Positions 1-8,702 of a stretch of 64,000 nucleotides of DNA are shown piece by piece (the first letter of the stretch is position 1; each line of letters starts with the position of its first letter). This DNA comes from Pseudomonas segetis. GTDB lineage: Bacteria > Pseudomonadota > Gammaproteobacteria > Pseudomonadales > Pseudomonadaceae. The DNA lies in the NCBI RefSeq assembly GCF_900188155.1, contig NZ_FZOG01000002.1:821845-885844 (forward strand). Reading direction: 5' to 3'. Under the pieces are notes generated by a model that saw only the letters and a program-made list of their open reading frames with translations, had not been told where the DNA came from and made no database searches. The translations under genes were made by a program, and so were the position numbers.

Positions 1-2
1 CT

Positions 3-1334
3 TTCGCCAACTCAGCCACTGGCCGCCGCGTTGTCAGCGCCTTGGGCCTGCCCGCACCGCTAAGGCTGGAACGCTGGACAGCCGGGCGCAATCGTCCGGT
101 CGATGGCGCCATACTGCTTAGCAGCGGCCCGATGAGCAAGGTTATCAGTGGCTTTGCCAACAAGCTCAGCGATCAAATATTTGCCAACGAAGAAGGCAGC
201 TTCGACCTGCCACGCTGGACGGCAGAGCACTCGCCAAAACTCAAGGCGCTGGTGTTTGATGCCAGCGAGCTGACCCGTTTCGAGCAGCTCGGCGCACTGC
301 GTGAGTTCTTCCAACCTGCCTTCAAGGGGCTGGGCAGTTGCCCCCATGTGGTGGTGATCGGCCGCCCACCGCAAAGTATCAAGGACCCTGTCGCGGCCAG
401 CGTGCAGCGCTCGCTTGAAGGCTTTACCCGCTCACTGGGCAAAGAGATACGTCGCGGCGGCACAGTGCAACTGCTCTATGTCGGCAAAGGTGGAGAAACC
501 CAGCTGGAGGGTGCGCTGCGCTTCTTCCTGTCGCCCAAAAGCGCCTACGTATCAGGCCAGGTGCTGCACCTGGGCGCCTGCAGCGCCGAGGTCAAGGACT
601 GGACACGTCCACTGACGGGCAAGACCGCGCTGGTCACTGGCGCCTCGCGTGGCATTGGGGCGGCAATCGTCGAGACCCTGGCCCGAGACGGGGCCGATGT
701 CGTCCTACTGGATGTTCCCGCCATGCAGGATGACCTTGAGGCCTTGGCGGCGCGCCTGGGCGGGCGCAGCATCGCACTGGATATCTGCGCCGAAAACGCT
801 GCACAGATGCTGCTTGAAGCATTGCCCGAAGGTCTCGACATCCTGGTACATAACGCTGGAATTACCCGCGATAAAACGCTGGCGAAAATGAGCGACGGCT
901 TCTGGAACTCGGTCATCAACGTTAACGTCAACGCCCCCCTGGCTCTCACCCAGGCGCTACTTGATGCGAACAAGCTGCATGAAGAGGCGCGCCTGGTGCT
1001 TATTTCCTCGATCAGCGGCATCGCCGGCAACATGGGGCAAACCAACTACGCAACCAGCAAGGCTGGGGTCATTGGCGTGACCCAGTCAATGGCCCCGGTC
1101 TTGGGCAAGCAGAACATCAGCATAAATGCAGTGGCGCCTGGTTTTATTGAAACGCAAATGACCGCCGCCATCCCGCTCACCTTGCGCGAAGCGGGCAGGC
1201 GCATGAACTCGATGGGCCAGGGAGGTTTGCCACAGGATGTAGCCGAAGCGGTGGCCTGGTTTGCCCAACCCACCTCAGGCGCAGTGACCGGCCAGGTCTT
1301 GCGGGTTTGTGGACAAAGCCTGCTGGGCGCCTGA
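3..1334 (+). CDS. fabG: 3-oxoacyl-ACP reductase, FabG4 type (5' partial)
   Basis: NAD(P)H-dependent ketoreductase of the high-molecular-weight FabG (FabG4) subgroup, reducing 3-oxoacyl-ACP or -CoA. Counting from the TTG at 42, residues up to about 190 form the degenerate flavodoxin-like N-terminal domain of this subgroup. The C-terminal half is a classical SDR: TGASRGIG cofactor motif near residue 199, HNAG, and catalytic Tyr336/Lys340 in TNYATSKAG. The frame stays open to the left edge and encodes family-like residues (FANSATGRRVVSALGLP) before the first possible start, so the true start is outside the window and the TTG at 42 is not it. The downstream gene is convergent. Family assignment is firm; the physiological substrate is not known from sequence. 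Confidence 0.9.
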   Translation, partial: FANSATGRRVVSALGLPAPLRLERWTAGRNRPVDGAILLSSGPMSKVISGFANKLSDQIFANEEGSFDLPRWTAEHSPKLKALVFDASELTRFEQLGALREFFQPAFKGLGSCPHVVVIGRPPQSIKDPVAASVQRSLEGFTRSLGKEIRRGGTVQLLYVGKGGETQLEGALRFFLSPKSAYVSGQVLHLGACSAEVKDWTRPLTGKTALVTGASRGIGAAIVETLARDGADVVLLDVPAMQDDLEALAARLGGRSIALDICAENAAQMLLEALPEGLDILVHNAGITRDKTLAKMSDGFWNSVINVNVNAPLALTQALLDANKLHEEARLVLISSISGIAGNMGQTNYATSKAGVIGVTQSMAPVLGKQNISINAVAPGFIETQMTAAIPLTLREAGRRMNSMGQGGLPQDVAEAVAWFAQPTSGAVTGQVLRVCGQSLLGA

Positions 1335-1355
1335 GCCGCCAATGACTGGCGCGAA

Positions 1356-1381
1356 CGCTTCACCTTGCCAGAGGTGAAGCG
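1356..1381. terminator. Putative bidirectional terminator hairpin
   Basis: A perfect 10-bp inverted repeat (CGCTTCACCT / AGGTGAAGCG) with a 6-nt loop lies between the convergent fabG and araC-type genes. No clear U-tract follows on either strand, so efficiency is uncertain. Confidence 0.45.
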
Positions 1382-1385
1382 AGGC

Positions 1386-2384
1386 CTAGCTGCGCCCCCG
1401 GTTCCGAAACTCGACCGGGGTCAGGCCAACCCAGCGCTTGAATGCTCGATAGAAGGTGCTGGGTTCGGAGAAGCCGGTGAGTTCGACTATGACTTCGATA
1501 CGCTCATCAGTATTGAGCAACAGGTCCTTGGCCAGGCGGCAGCGGTAATCACTGACCAAGTCATTGAAGCGCACACCGGAGGTGGTCAAGCGCTCGCGCA
1601 AACGCCGGCTTGTCATGCCCAGGCGCAGCGACACTTGCTCCAGGGTTGCACGGTTGTCAATCACCAGTTCGGCAATCAGCTCGCGCACGTTATTGACCAG
1701 GTCAATGCGCTCAATTTCAATCAACTTCCGTTGCGCCAATAGATCATGCATCTGCAGCAGTTCAGGCTGCGCCAGCGCCGATGACCTGTTCAGGATTGAG
1801 CTGTCAAACACCAAGGCATAACGCTCGCTTCCCAGGTATGCGGGGCAACCATACACCGCTCGATATTGCTCTGCCGATGCACCCCGTTGATGGGTGAAAT
1901 GCACTTCGTAAAGGACAAACTCATCTTCTGTCAGGGCGTTGAACAATCGAATGACAGCCCCGGCCAGCACCTCCGCAAAGTGACGCGACAGGTCGCTGGC
2001 TGCCGCCAAGGTCAGGACCGCGCGGTCGCCTTCGACATCGAGGCGGGCATTCAAGGTATCGGAAAGCAGGCGTATGTAACGCAAGGCATGGCGCAGCCCT
2101 GCGCCGAAGGTTTCACTCGAGAAAAACAAGTACTCCAGCAACAGGCCCTGGTAGACAGGCAGGTGCTGGACAAGAAACAAACCCGCGTGTTCTTCGCCCG
2201 TCTCATCAATCACCGCCTGCCAAAACAAGGCTTGAAGCGCGTGAGGAAAACGCTTGGGGGGCAGCTCCCCTGCTTGCAGACCAATGCGTGCCAGGACGTT
2301 GGCAGGATCAGTCCCGCTGGCTTGTAATGCGGCGATTACCGGCCGCATCAACGCAATATCATCCGTAAGATCGCGCATGCTCAT
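1386..2384 (-). CDS. AraC-family transcriptional regulator
   Basis: A 332-residue regulator with the OruR/ArgR-like N-terminal sensing domain (roughly residues 15-200) and a C-terminal AraC-type double helix-turn-helix (about 225-325). The second helix region reads GFSEPSTFYRAFKRWVGLTP, the typical AraC signature. It is convergent with the ketoreductase gene and divergent from the MaoC-type gene. The 214-bp gap it shares with the latter contains a 7-bp palindrome (GCTGCAT/ATGCAGC, 2412-2429), a candidate but unproven operator. The context suggests control of the flanking fatty-acid genes, which is inference. The start ATG has only a weak purine-rich ribosome site (AAGAAG). Confidence 0.88.
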   Translation of the reverse strand: MSMRDLTDDIALMRPVIAALQASGTDPANVLARIGLQAGELPPKRFPHALQALFWQAVIDETGEEHAGLFLVQHLPVYQGLLLEYLFFSSETFGAGLRHALRYIRLLSDTLNARLDVEGDRAVLTLAAASDLSRHFAEVLAGAVIRLFNALTEDEFVLYEVHFTHQRGASAEQYRAVYGCPAYLGSERYALVFDSSILNRSSALAQPELLQMHDLLAQRKLIEIERIDLVNNVRELIAELVIDNRATLEQVSLRLGMTSRRLRERLTTSGVRFNDLVSDYRCRLAKDLLLNTDERIEVIVELTGFSEPSTFYRAFKRWVGLTPVEFRNRGRS

Positions 2385-2598
2385 GACTTCTTATGACTGT
2401 GTGATACCAGCGCTGCATCTCGATGCAGCTTTGCCAGGCCGGTTCAAGCAGGCATCTTGCATCATTACCGAACGGTTGAGGCCAAACTATTGTCCAACCA
2501 CCTGTTGACTGGCATGACAGGCGCTTGAGCGAAGTGGCCAATGCTTGAGGCTTGGCAGCCACTAAGCTGCTGACAACGTTTAAATGAGGCGCATACTA

Positions 2599-3456
2599 AT
2601 GACGATCCAATGGCGTGACCTTGATACCGTGTCGGCACATCCGGGGCTGTACCTGCAGGCGGTATTGCACCGCAGCGTCACGGGCAAGACGCTGCCGGAT
2701 CTCGGCCTGCGCGCACAAATCACCATCGATCCGCGCAACCTGGCGGACTATCGAAAAGTCTGCGGTGTTGTCGAGTCCAGCCTGTTGCCTCCAGCCTACC
2801 CGCATGTGCTCGCATTCCCCCTGCAATTGAGACTGCTCACCGACAAGCGTTTCCCCTTCCCCTTGCTCGGCCTGGTTCACCTGGAAAATAGTATCCAGGT
2901 ATTACGCCCGCTCGCGGGGCTTGGCCCGTTCACCATCAGCGTGCATGCCGAAAACCTCAAGCCCCACGACAAAGGCGCCGTATTCAGCATCATCACCCGC
3001 CTGGAAGACCAACTCGGCCTGCTTTGGCAAGGCGACAGCCGGATCCTGTGTCGCGGCGTCAAGCTCGATGCCAGCCCAGAAGCCGCACCGGAGTTGGAGG
3101 ACATGCAACTGAACGAGATCGCGCACTGGCATGCGCCAAGTGATATTGGCCGACGCTATGCAAAGGTTTCTGGCGACTACAACCCTATCCACATGTCGGC
3201 ACTGAGCGCCAAGCTGTTTGGTTTCCCGCGGGCAATCGCCCATGGCCTGTGGAACAAGGGCCGCGTGCTGGCCGAGTTGGCCAACCAGCTTCCAGACAGC
3301 GGTTACCAGCTTTATGTGCGCTTCAAAAAACCGCTGCTGCTGCCTGGCGACGTTATCCTCAAAGCCAGCGCCAATGCTCCAAGCGGGCAGTTCGTACTCA
3401 GCGGGAGCGATGGGGGGCCGCACTTGCAAGGGCAATGGCAGCCCCTAGACGGCTAA
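2599..3456 (+). CDS. MaoC-like hot-dog dehydratase
   Basis: Protein of about 285 residues with the C-terminal MaoC/(R)-specific enoyl-CoA hydratase motif. The stretch SGDYNPIHMSALSAKLFGFP, followed by AIAHGLW, carries the catalytic Asp and His of the hydratase fold. The N-terminal half looks like a second, degenerate hot-dog domain. The probable reaction is (R)-specific hydration of enoyl-CoA or dehydration of 3-hydroxyacyl substrates. An ATG exists at 2584, but the ATG at 2599 is preferred because GAGG at 2586-2589 lies 9 nt before it. The gene is divergent from the AraC-type regulator. With the ketoreductase it would supply two steps of a fatty-acid chain-modifying pathway; that link is inferred. 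Confidence 0.82.
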   Translation: MTIQWRDLDTVSAHPGLYLQAVLHRSVTGKTLPDLGLRAQITIDPRNLADYRKVCGVVESSLLPPAYPHVLAFPLQLRLLTDKRFPFPLLGLVHLENSIQVLRPLAGLGPFTISVHAENLKPHDKGAVFSIITRLEDQLGLLWQGDSRILCRGVKLDASPEAAPELEDMQLNEIAHWHAPSDIGRRYAKVSGDYNPIHMSALSAKLFGFPRAIAHGLWNKGRVLAELANQLPDSGYQLYVRFKKPLLLPGDVILKASANAPSGQFVLSGSDGGPHLQGQWQPLDG

Positions 3457-3572
3457 CCCATGCCGCGCTGTGCAATCACGGCCCATGCCGGTGTTTCCTG
3501 AGCGGCGCGCCAAAGCGCGCTTGCACAGTCTCAAGATCCATCACAAGCTACGCGCCTTGAAAGGAGCGCAGC

Positions 3573-3878
3573 ATGAACATCACCGAACTCACCCGCCGCC
3601 TGCACGCTATTCGTGATCACAACGACTGGCGCCAATTTCACAGCCCTAAAAACCTGGCGATGGCCGCCAGTGTCGAAATGGCCGAGCTGGTTGAAATTTT
3701 CCAGTGGCTGAGCGAACAGCAATCCCGCGAGCTGCCCAGTGATGTACTCGAACACGCCGGGCAGGAAGTGGGCGATATCATTCTGTATCTTGTGCTGCTG
3801 TGCAGCGAGTTGGGGTTGGACATGGACCAGGTCGTACGCGCCAAGCTGGCCGACAGCGAGAGGCGGTTCTCGGCATGA
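3573..3878 (+). CDS. MazG-like nucleotide pyrophosphohydrolase
   Basis: A 101-residue, single-domain all-alpha NTP pyrophosphohydrolase of the MazG/RS21-C6 type, expected to hydrolyse (d)NTPs to the monophosphate and pyrophosphate. The metal-binding pattern is visible as VEMAELVEIFQW (ExxE-like) and QEVGDIILYLVLL (ExxD). The size matches the short housecleaning members, not full-length MazG. AGGAG lies just before the ATG. A GCGCGC-CAAA-GCGCGC hairpin at 3505-3520 separates it from the MaoC-type gene. Its stop codon overlaps the start of cmoM (ATGA), so the two are almost certainly co-translated. Confidence 0.85.
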   Translation: MNITELTRRLHAIRDHNDWRQFHSPKNLAMAASVEMAELVEIFQWLSEQQSRELPSDVLEHAGQEVGDIILYLVLLCSELGLDMDQVVRAKLADSERRFSA

Positions 3879-4624
3879 AGGACCGGCATTTTGATGAGCT
3901 CGCCACCCGCTTTGCCGAGAAAATCTACGGCGGCGCCAAAGGTGCAATTCGCCTTGCTGTCTTGCAGGCCGACCTTGCCGAATCCCTGCCCGAACGCCCA
4001 TTGCGGGTGCTGGATATTGGCGCGGGGTTGGGCCATATGTCCTTGTGGCTGGCGCAGCGCGGCCATCAGCTGACCTTGGCCGAGCCTGCCGAACCGATGC
4101 TGAACGGCGCCCGCGAGCGATTCGCCGAGGCCGGTATCGAGGCCACTTTCATCCAGGCGCCCTGGCAAGACCTGCTTGGCCAGGGTCATCAACCTTATGA
4201 CCTGGTTATTTGCCACGCAGTGCTGGAATGGCTGGCCGAACCACAAGCCATTCTACCGGTGCTGCATCAGCTCACTGCGCCGGGAGGCTGGTTGTCGCTG
4301 GCCTTTTATAACAAGGATGCCTTGATCTACCGCAACCTGCTCAAAGGGCATTTTCGCAAGCTACGCAAAGCCGAGTTTTCCGGTGAAAAACAAAGCCTGA
4401 CACCACAACGCCCGGTTGACCCGCATGAACTCGCAACGCAACTTAGTCAGGACTGGCAAGTCGAAATACAAAGTGGCGTAAGGGTTTTCCACGACTACAT
4501 GCCACGGGATTTTCAGCTAAAGGCAGAACTCATCGACCTTTTAGAGATGGAACTCGCTTACCGACGGCACCCGACATTTTCAGGTTTAGGTCGCTACCTG
4601 CACTGGATCTGCCGTCCACGTTAA
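3875..4624 (+). CDS. cmoM: tRNA 5-carboxymethoxyuridine methyltransferase CmoM
   Basis: A class I SAM-dependent methyltransferase. E. coli CmoM (formerly SmtA) methylates carboxymethoxyuridine at wobble position 34 of tRNAs to mcmo5U. Visible similarities are the N-terminus (KDRHFDELATRFAEKIYG), the SAM-binding VLDIGAGLGHMSLWLA around residues 44-58, HAVLEWLAEP, LAFYNKDALIYRNLLKGHF, VRVFHDYMPRDFQ, and the C-terminal GRYLHWICRPR. The frame extends upstream, but the start at 3875 matches the family N-terminus and overlaps the MazG-like stop. The assignment rests on motif-by-motif recall of the E. coli protein. Confidence 0.88.
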   Translation: MKDRHFDELATRFAEKIYGGAKGAIRLAVLQADLAESLPERPLRVLDIGAGLGHMSLWLAQRGHQLTLAEPAEPMLNGARERFAEAGIEATFIQAPWQDLLGQGHQPYDLVICHAVLEWLAEPQAILPVLHQLTAPGGWLSLAFYNKDALIYRNLLKGHFRKLRKAEFSGEKQSLTPQRPVDPHELATQLSQDWQVEIQSGVRVFHDYMPRDFQLKAELIDLLEMELAYRRHPTFSGLGRYLHWICRPR

Positions 4625-4633
4625 AGGAGTCGC

Positions 4634-5260
4634 ATGATGAAGCATGCAGTAACCTTGATCTTGAGCCTGACAGCGCTGCTTGCCCTGGCTGGTTGCCAGT
4701 CCAGCAACCCGTATCAAGCGTCCTCCAAGCCATTGCCGCCTGCGCCGGTGCAAGCAGCCGGGCATGTCGACCTGAGCGCCTATCCCGCCCCTCCACGGGA
4801 CTACGGACGCTATCGCAGCTGGGCCTGGGCCAATAAGCAGCTCCCCGCCGGCAGCGCTTGGGCGAGCAGTGAAATGATCGGCAGCGCAGTGAGCAATAGC
4901 CTCGACCGCGCCGGTCTACGTCCGGTTCAAAGCGGTAAAACCGCTGATTTGTGGGTCACTGCCAGCGTGCGCCTGGAAACCCGCCTGCGCCAGGCCTACG
5001 ATCAAGGAGGGGTCTACTACGGGACTGGCAGCGGCTATTATGATCGCTATGATCGATACGGCGCTTATGGCAGCGTGCCCATAGTGCGCACCTATCAGGA
5101 AGAAGTTGCTGTGGTGCGAATTGATCTTTTCGACAGCCGCGACGGCCAACCCATCTGGAGCGGCTCGGCCACGGCGCTCAGCGGCAACGATGAAAGCGAA
5201 CGCAGTAAAGCCCTGCGCGAAGCCACGAATAACGCGCTCTCAAGCTATCCGCCAAATTGA
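4634..5260 (+). CDS. DUF4136 lipoprotein (first copy)
   Basis: A 208-residue predicted lipoprotein. It has a short basic start, a hydrophobic segment and a lipobox LALAGC, with the Cys near residue 20. The mature part has DUF4136 features: FASYRSW-like [12 protein letters not shown] near the start of the domain, and [21 protein letters not shown] near its end. A Tyr/Gly-rich loop ([19 protein letters not shown]) sits in the middle. The function of the domain is unknown. Two adjacent ATGs are possible (4634 and 4637); AGGAG spacing slightly favours 4637. It is followed by a second DUF4136 gene, so the pair is probably a tandem duplication that has diverged. Confidence 0.8.
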   Translation: MMKHAVTLILSLTALLALAGCQSSNPYQASSKPLPPAPVQAAGHVDLSAYPAPPRDYGRYRSWAWANKQLPAGSAWASSEMIGSAVSNSLDRAGLRPVQSGKTADLWVTASVRLETRLRQAYDQGGVYYGTGSGYYDRYDRYGAYGSVPIVRTYQEEVAVVRIDLFDSRDGQPIWSGSATALSGNDESERSKALREATNNALSSYPPN

Positions 5261-5352
5261 ACGGCTCAGTTTCAAGACCGACTGTTTCGCCAGGTGGCCA
5301 AGGCCAGACTTGCATGCATCAATAAACCTTAAGTTACTGCCGGAGACACGCA

Positions 5353-5916
5353 ATGAAACGCCATTTGTTATTACTCGCCAGTATCTTGCTGCTTGGCGCC
5401 TGCCAGAGCATCCAGGTTGATCGCGACTACGACACCAACCGTGACTTTGCCAGCTACCGGAGCTGGTCGTGGAAAACCCCTGCCCTGACCTACTCGCCAG
5501 ATGATCCACGCATCAAGAGCGACCTGACAGAGCAACGCATCCGTGATGCGCTAAAGGACCAGTTTGAGCAACGAGGCTTACGCGCGGCACCGGCCAACAC
5601 CCAGGGCGATCTCAGCGTCCAGGTTGCGCTTATCGTAGACGACCGGCAAAACCTGTACACAACCAACTACGGCGGAGGCTGGAATAACGCCTGGGGTGGT
5701 GGCTACTGGGGCGGACCGATCTACACCGAAACCCAGACGGTCGACTACAAGGTCGGCACCTTGCAGGTAGACCTCTACGACGGCAAGGACAACAAACTGG
5801 TATGGCGCGGCAGCGCACAGCAAGTCATGCCGCGCAATACCCTTAGCCCAACCGAGCGCGAAGCCGCGATCCGCGAAACCGTGGCCAAGGTGCTCAGCCA
5901 ATACCCTCCGCATTGA
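5353..5916 (+). CDS. DUF4136 lipoprotein (second copy)
   Basis: A 187-residue lipoprotein with lipobox LLGAC (Cys near residue 17), then a DUF4136 domain. DRDYDTNRDFASYRSWSWK opens the domain, and LQVDLYDGKDNKLVWRGSA corresponds to the C-terminal motif of the neighbouring copy. A Gly/Trp-rich stretch (GGGWNNAWGGGYWGG) replaces the Tyr-rich loop of the first copy. GGAG lies 7 nt before the ATG. Its stop overlaps the start of the acetyltransferase gene (TGATG), so it may be translated together with the downstream set. The function is unknown; periplasmic membrane anchoring follows from the lipobox. Confidence 0.8.
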   Translation: MKRHLLLLASILLLGACQSIQVDRDYDTNRDFASYRSWSWKTPALTYSPDDPRIKSDLTEQRIRDALKDQFEQRGLRAAPANTQGDLSVQVALIVDDRQNLYTTNYGGGWNNAWGGGYWGGPIYTETQTVDYKVGTLQVDLYDGKDNKLVWRGSAQQVMPRNTLSPTEREAAIRETVAKVLSQYPPH

Positions 5917-6404
5917 TGATCACCCCTCATCGACTCAGCCACCGACCTGCCGAGGCGCGTGACCTGCTCATCATTGCCACCTTTATGCAGAGTGCCGAAG
6001 AACTGTTCTACAGCTATCCCAAGGCGAGCTGGCCACTCACGCCGGCTCAGGTCGCCGATGCAATCGACAAACGCTGCGGCAGCACGGTTGTCTTGCTCAA
6101 CGATGAAGTAGTCGGCTTTGCCAACTATTATCAATGGCAGGAAGGCCTCTATTGCGCGCTCGGCAATGTGATGGTGGCGCCCAATGCCCGTGGCAAGGGC
6201 ATCGCGCGCCACCTGATCATGATCATGGAGGAGCAGGCACGCACCCAGTTGCGCGCCAAGCGTATGCGCCTGTCATGCTTCAACGGCAATACCGCAGGCC
6301 TGCTGCTCTACAGCCAACTGGGATATAAGCCCTACGCCATAGTCGAGCGCGAAACCCCAGACGGCATGCGCGCCGCATTAATCCAGATGGACAAAGCCTT
6401 ATGA
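5916..6404 (+). CDS. GNAT-family N-acetyltransferase
   Basis: A 162-residue GCN5-related acetyltransferase. The acetyl-CoA motif A is NVMVAPNARGKGIARHLIMIM, where the R/G-x-G-x-A loop is VAPNARGKGIA; the C-terminal motif B is SCFNGNTAGLLLYSQLGYKP. The acceptor substrate cannot be deduced. The ATG at 5916 overlaps the stop of the preceding lipoprotein gene, and its own stop overlaps the DsrE-like start (ATGA). That gives a translationally coupled run of genes through the lipoyl protein. Confidence 0.85.
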   Translation: MITPHRLSHRPAEARDLLIIATFMQSAEELFYSYPKASWPLTPAQVADAIDKRCGSTVVLLNDEVVGFANYYQWQEGLYCALGNVMVAPNARGKGIARHLIMIMEEQARTQLRAKRMRLSCFNGNTAGLLLYSQLGYKPYAIVERETPDGMRAALIQMDKAL

Positions 6405-6775
6405 GCAACACAACCGCTCAGCGCGTCTTGATAGTAGTCACCAGCGGGCCAAGCACGGCAGCACGTTGCGCCGCGCCGTTCTACACCGCCACCCTGCTGG
6501 CCTGCATGGACGCGCAAGTGACTGTCTTCCTCAGCGGCGAGGCGGCACAGCTGGCGCAAGCCGAGGTGGCCGACAACCTTTATGCCGCCGCAGATGGCGA
6601 GTCCGTCAGGCACTTTATCCAGCAGGCCAAGAGCGCAGGCGTACGCTTGTTGATGTGCCGGGCGCCGGGCCTTGTGATCGACGAAAGTGGTCTTATCCCC
6701 GAGCTGGATGACATCGCCAGCGGCGGCGAGCTGGCCCAGATGATTCTTGAGTACGAAAAAGTCCTGAGCCTATGA
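6401..6775 (+). CDS. DsrE-family protein
   Basis: A 124-residue DsrE/DsrF-like protein. It has a beta-strand start (RVLIVVTSGPS), a ligand-loop-like PFYTATLLACMDAQVTVFLSG, and a single Cys in LLMCRAPGL at the place where sulfur-transferring DsrE/TusD proteins carry their active Cys. Members of this family relay persulfide sulfur or form inactive structural subunits. The gene overlaps its neighbours on both sides by 4 nt (ATGA). The next gene is a GcvH-like lipoyl carrier, and lipoate-binding proteins and DsrE-type sulfurtransferases also occur together in the sHdr sulfur oxidation systems. A sulfur-relay role here is inference. Confidence 0.75.
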   Translation: MSNTTAQRVLIVVTSGPSTAARCAAPFYTATLLACMDAQVTVFLSGEAAQLAQAEVADNLYAAADGESVRHFIQQAKSAGVRLLMCRAPGLVIDESGLIPELDDIASGGELAQMILEYEKVLSL

Positions 6776-7230
6776 AACTGAACACCCTGGAGTTCCCCGA
6801 TAACCTGCTCTATGCCCCGGACCACAACCTCTGGCTGCGCGAGGAAACCGACGCCACGCTAACCATTGGCCTCAGCGCTTATGGCTGCGCCAGTTACGGC
6901 CAGATATTCGCCTTCACCCCCAAGCGGGACGGCCAGGTCATTGAGGCGGACCGCAGCTTTGGTATCGTCGAATTCGCCAAGGCGGCGTCCTCTGCCCGCT
7001 CCCCCATCGCCGGCATCCTGATTGCCAGTAATAGCGAAGTAGTGCGTCGCCCGGCGCTAATCAACCAGGACTGCTACGGCGCAGGCTGGATGATTCGCCT
7101 GCAACCCAATGATTGGACCAGCGCCCGCCAGCAACTGCTGACCGGCGATGCAGCCCTGGCCGCCTTCGCCGAACGCATGCGCCTGGATGGCTTCAACCCG
7201 GATGATAACGGCGTTCAAGCACTGCGCTGA
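6772..7230 (+). CDS. GcvH-like lipoyl-domain protein
   Basis: A 152-residue protein resembling glycine cleavage H protein. LYAPDHNLWLREE matches the GcvH start, and the lipoylation site is Lys70 in VEFAKAASS, followed by SPIAGILIASN, the canonical lipoyl hairpin. ALINQDCYGAGWMIRL corresponds to the GcvH tail. About 25 extra C-terminal residues follow. No gcvT, gcvP or lipoylation gene is adjacent, so it is probably not the housekeeping H protein. It overlaps the DsrE-like gene by 4 nt. A lipoate-binding protein (LbpA-like) partner of sulfur transfer is one possibility; a paralogous H protein is the other. Confidence 0.78.
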   Translation: MKLNTLEFPDNLLYAPDHNLWLREETDATLTIGLSAYGCASYGQIFAFTPKRDGQVIEADRSFGIVEFAKAASSARSPIAGILIASNSEVVRRPALINQDCYGAGWMIRLQPNDWTSARQQLLTGDAALAAFAERMRLDGFNPDDNGVQALR

Positions 7231-7333
7231 ACTGACCCATTGCGTAACCTGCCATTCGACTGATGAATGCTGCTTAGAGCCTGCACCCTCCTCTACTAGC
7301 GTGGCGCTTATCGGCAATCGCGAGGACATTGGC

Positions 7334-8284
7334 ATGCAAGCGCAGGACCTGGCAGTAAACGGCATCAACCTGCATCTACACATGGCTGGCCCCGAAAATG
7401 GCAGGCCGGTCTGGCTACTGCACGGTTTCCCCGAATGCTGGCATTCATGGCGCGAGCAAATACCGGCGCTGGCTGGCGCGGGTTATCGCGTGTTTATCCC
7501 TGAAATGCGCGGTTACGGCCGCAGTGACGCCCCGCAAGACGTCGAGGCCTACGACGTGCTGACAATCTGCGCCGATATCCAGGCCTGCATGAGCGCATTC
7601 AACCAGCACGACGCCTGCATCATCGGCCATGACTGGGGCGCGATGATCGCCTGGCACCTCGCCCAACTCGAACCGCAGCGGGTCAACACATTGGTAGCCA
7701 TGTCCGTGCCCTTCGCCGGACGCGGCAAGCGCCCGGCAATCGAAGTCATGCGCGAACTCTTTGCCGAACGCTTCAACTACATCCTCTACTTTCAGCAACC
7801 CGGCGTGGCCGAGCAGGAACTGGATGCCGACATAGCGCGCAGCCTGCGCATCTTTATGCAAGGCGCCAGTTCAAGTGACTTGCTACTGCAAGACCGCCCA
7901 GCCAACAGCAGGTTATTCGACGGCATCGAAACACCCAATGAGCTACCTCAATGGTGCAATGAAAACGACTTTCAGGCCTATGTTGAAACCTTCCGCAAAC
8001 ACGGCTTTCACGGCGCCCTCAACTGGTACCGCAACTTCGAGCGCAACTGGCAGAAAACCGAGCACTTGCAGGATGTAAAAATCACCCAACCCACCCTGTT
8101 CCTGGTCGGCGACAAAGACCCAGTCGCCACCCTCGAAGCCCACACAATCAGCCGCATGCCAAACCGCGTCAACAACCTGGAACAACACCAGCTAAGCGAC
8201 TGCGGCCACTGGATACAAAGCGAAAAAGCCAAAGAGGTAAATAAGCTGCTGCTGGGGTTTCTGGCGAAACACTTCCCCGCGTAG
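7334..8284 (+). CDS. Alpha/beta hydrolase, epoxide-hydrolase-like
   Basis: A 316-residue soluble alpha/beta hydrolase. HGFPECWHSW is the oxyanion-hole HGxP motif, and GHDWGAMIAW carries the Asp nucleophile in the pattern used by epoxide hydrolases and haloalkane dehalogenases. The charge-relay Asp is in VGDKDPVA and the His in CGHWIQ. The cap region contains YVETFRKHGFHGALNWYRN, with a Tyr typical of epoxide hydrolases. The start at 7334 is chosen because GAGG lies 8 nt upstream; a longer reading frame exists but begins inside the preceding gene. Substrate unknown. A fluoroacetate dehalogenase-like role cannot be excluded. Confidence 0.82.
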   Translation: MQAQDLAVNGINLHLHMAGPENGRPVWLLHGFPECWHSWREQIPALAGAGYRVFIPEMRGYGRSDAPQDVEAYDVLTICADIQACMSAFNQHDACIIGHDWGAMIAWHLAQLEPQRVNTLVAMSVPFAGRGKRPAIEVMRELFAERFNYILYFQQPGVAEQELDADIARSLRIFMQGASSSDLLLQDRPANSRLFDGIETPNELPQWCNENDFQAYVETFRKHGFHGALNWYRNFERNWQKTEHLQDVKITQPTLFLVGDKDPVATLEAHTISRMPNRVNNLEQHQLSDCGHWIQSEKAKEVNKLLLGFLAKHFPA

Positions 8285-8365
8285 GGCGCAACAATTCAAA
8301 GACTGTCCCCCCAGGTTCTAACCCCGCGATCACAACCGAGAAATACCCTAGCCACACCAGGCCAA

Positions 8366-8430
8366 TGGTGGATAAAAAAGCGGATAGCAAGACTTCGTAG
8401 GGTGCGACAACGCGAAGCTTGTCCACCAAA
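8366..8430 (-). repeat. Solo copy of the interspersed 112-bp-family repeat
   Basis: CGTAGGGTGCGACAACGCG, followed by AGCTTGTCCACCA, is nearly the reverse complement of the unit at 38508-38545. The left half has lost part of the hairpin seen in the tandem copies. The same sequence at two distant sites shows a dispersed family. Confidence 0.7.
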
Positions 8431-8489
8431 GCACTAGCCCAAGCTCGAAATTGCTTTACGGAGTGCAGATAAATTGAGAGCGGGAAATA

Positions 8490-8515
8490 GCGGGAGGCAG
8501 TGGGAGTTGAACCCT
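8490..8515 (+). repeat. Degenerate copy of the selC 3' end (putative att site)
   Basis: GCGGGAGGCAGTGGGAGT, followed by TGAACCC, corresponds to GCGGAAGGCAGTGGGAGT, followed by CGAACCC, at 12226-12251 inside selC. The mismatches are few and scattered, as expected for an old attachment-site duplication. Confidence 0.7.
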
Positions 8516-8702
8516 ACAATTTACTATGTAATTGCTGCTCTGACCCGCTCAATGCAGGGGTTTGAGCCTTTTGCACTGCTCGAACTTGTACATAAAATCG
8601 CTTTGCTTTCGATACTTTTTCGACGCATAGATTCTTGATCTCTACCCTCCGCATGATTGATATGGCACATTGGTATCAGTTCGTACTGATCTTGGCTGAG
8701 AG

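Noticed and set aside
8169-8429. 86-codon minus-strand open frame over the end of the hydrolase gene
   Set aside because: It overlaps a certain gene and begins in the solo repeat, giving the repeat-derived peptide VDKLRVVAPY.
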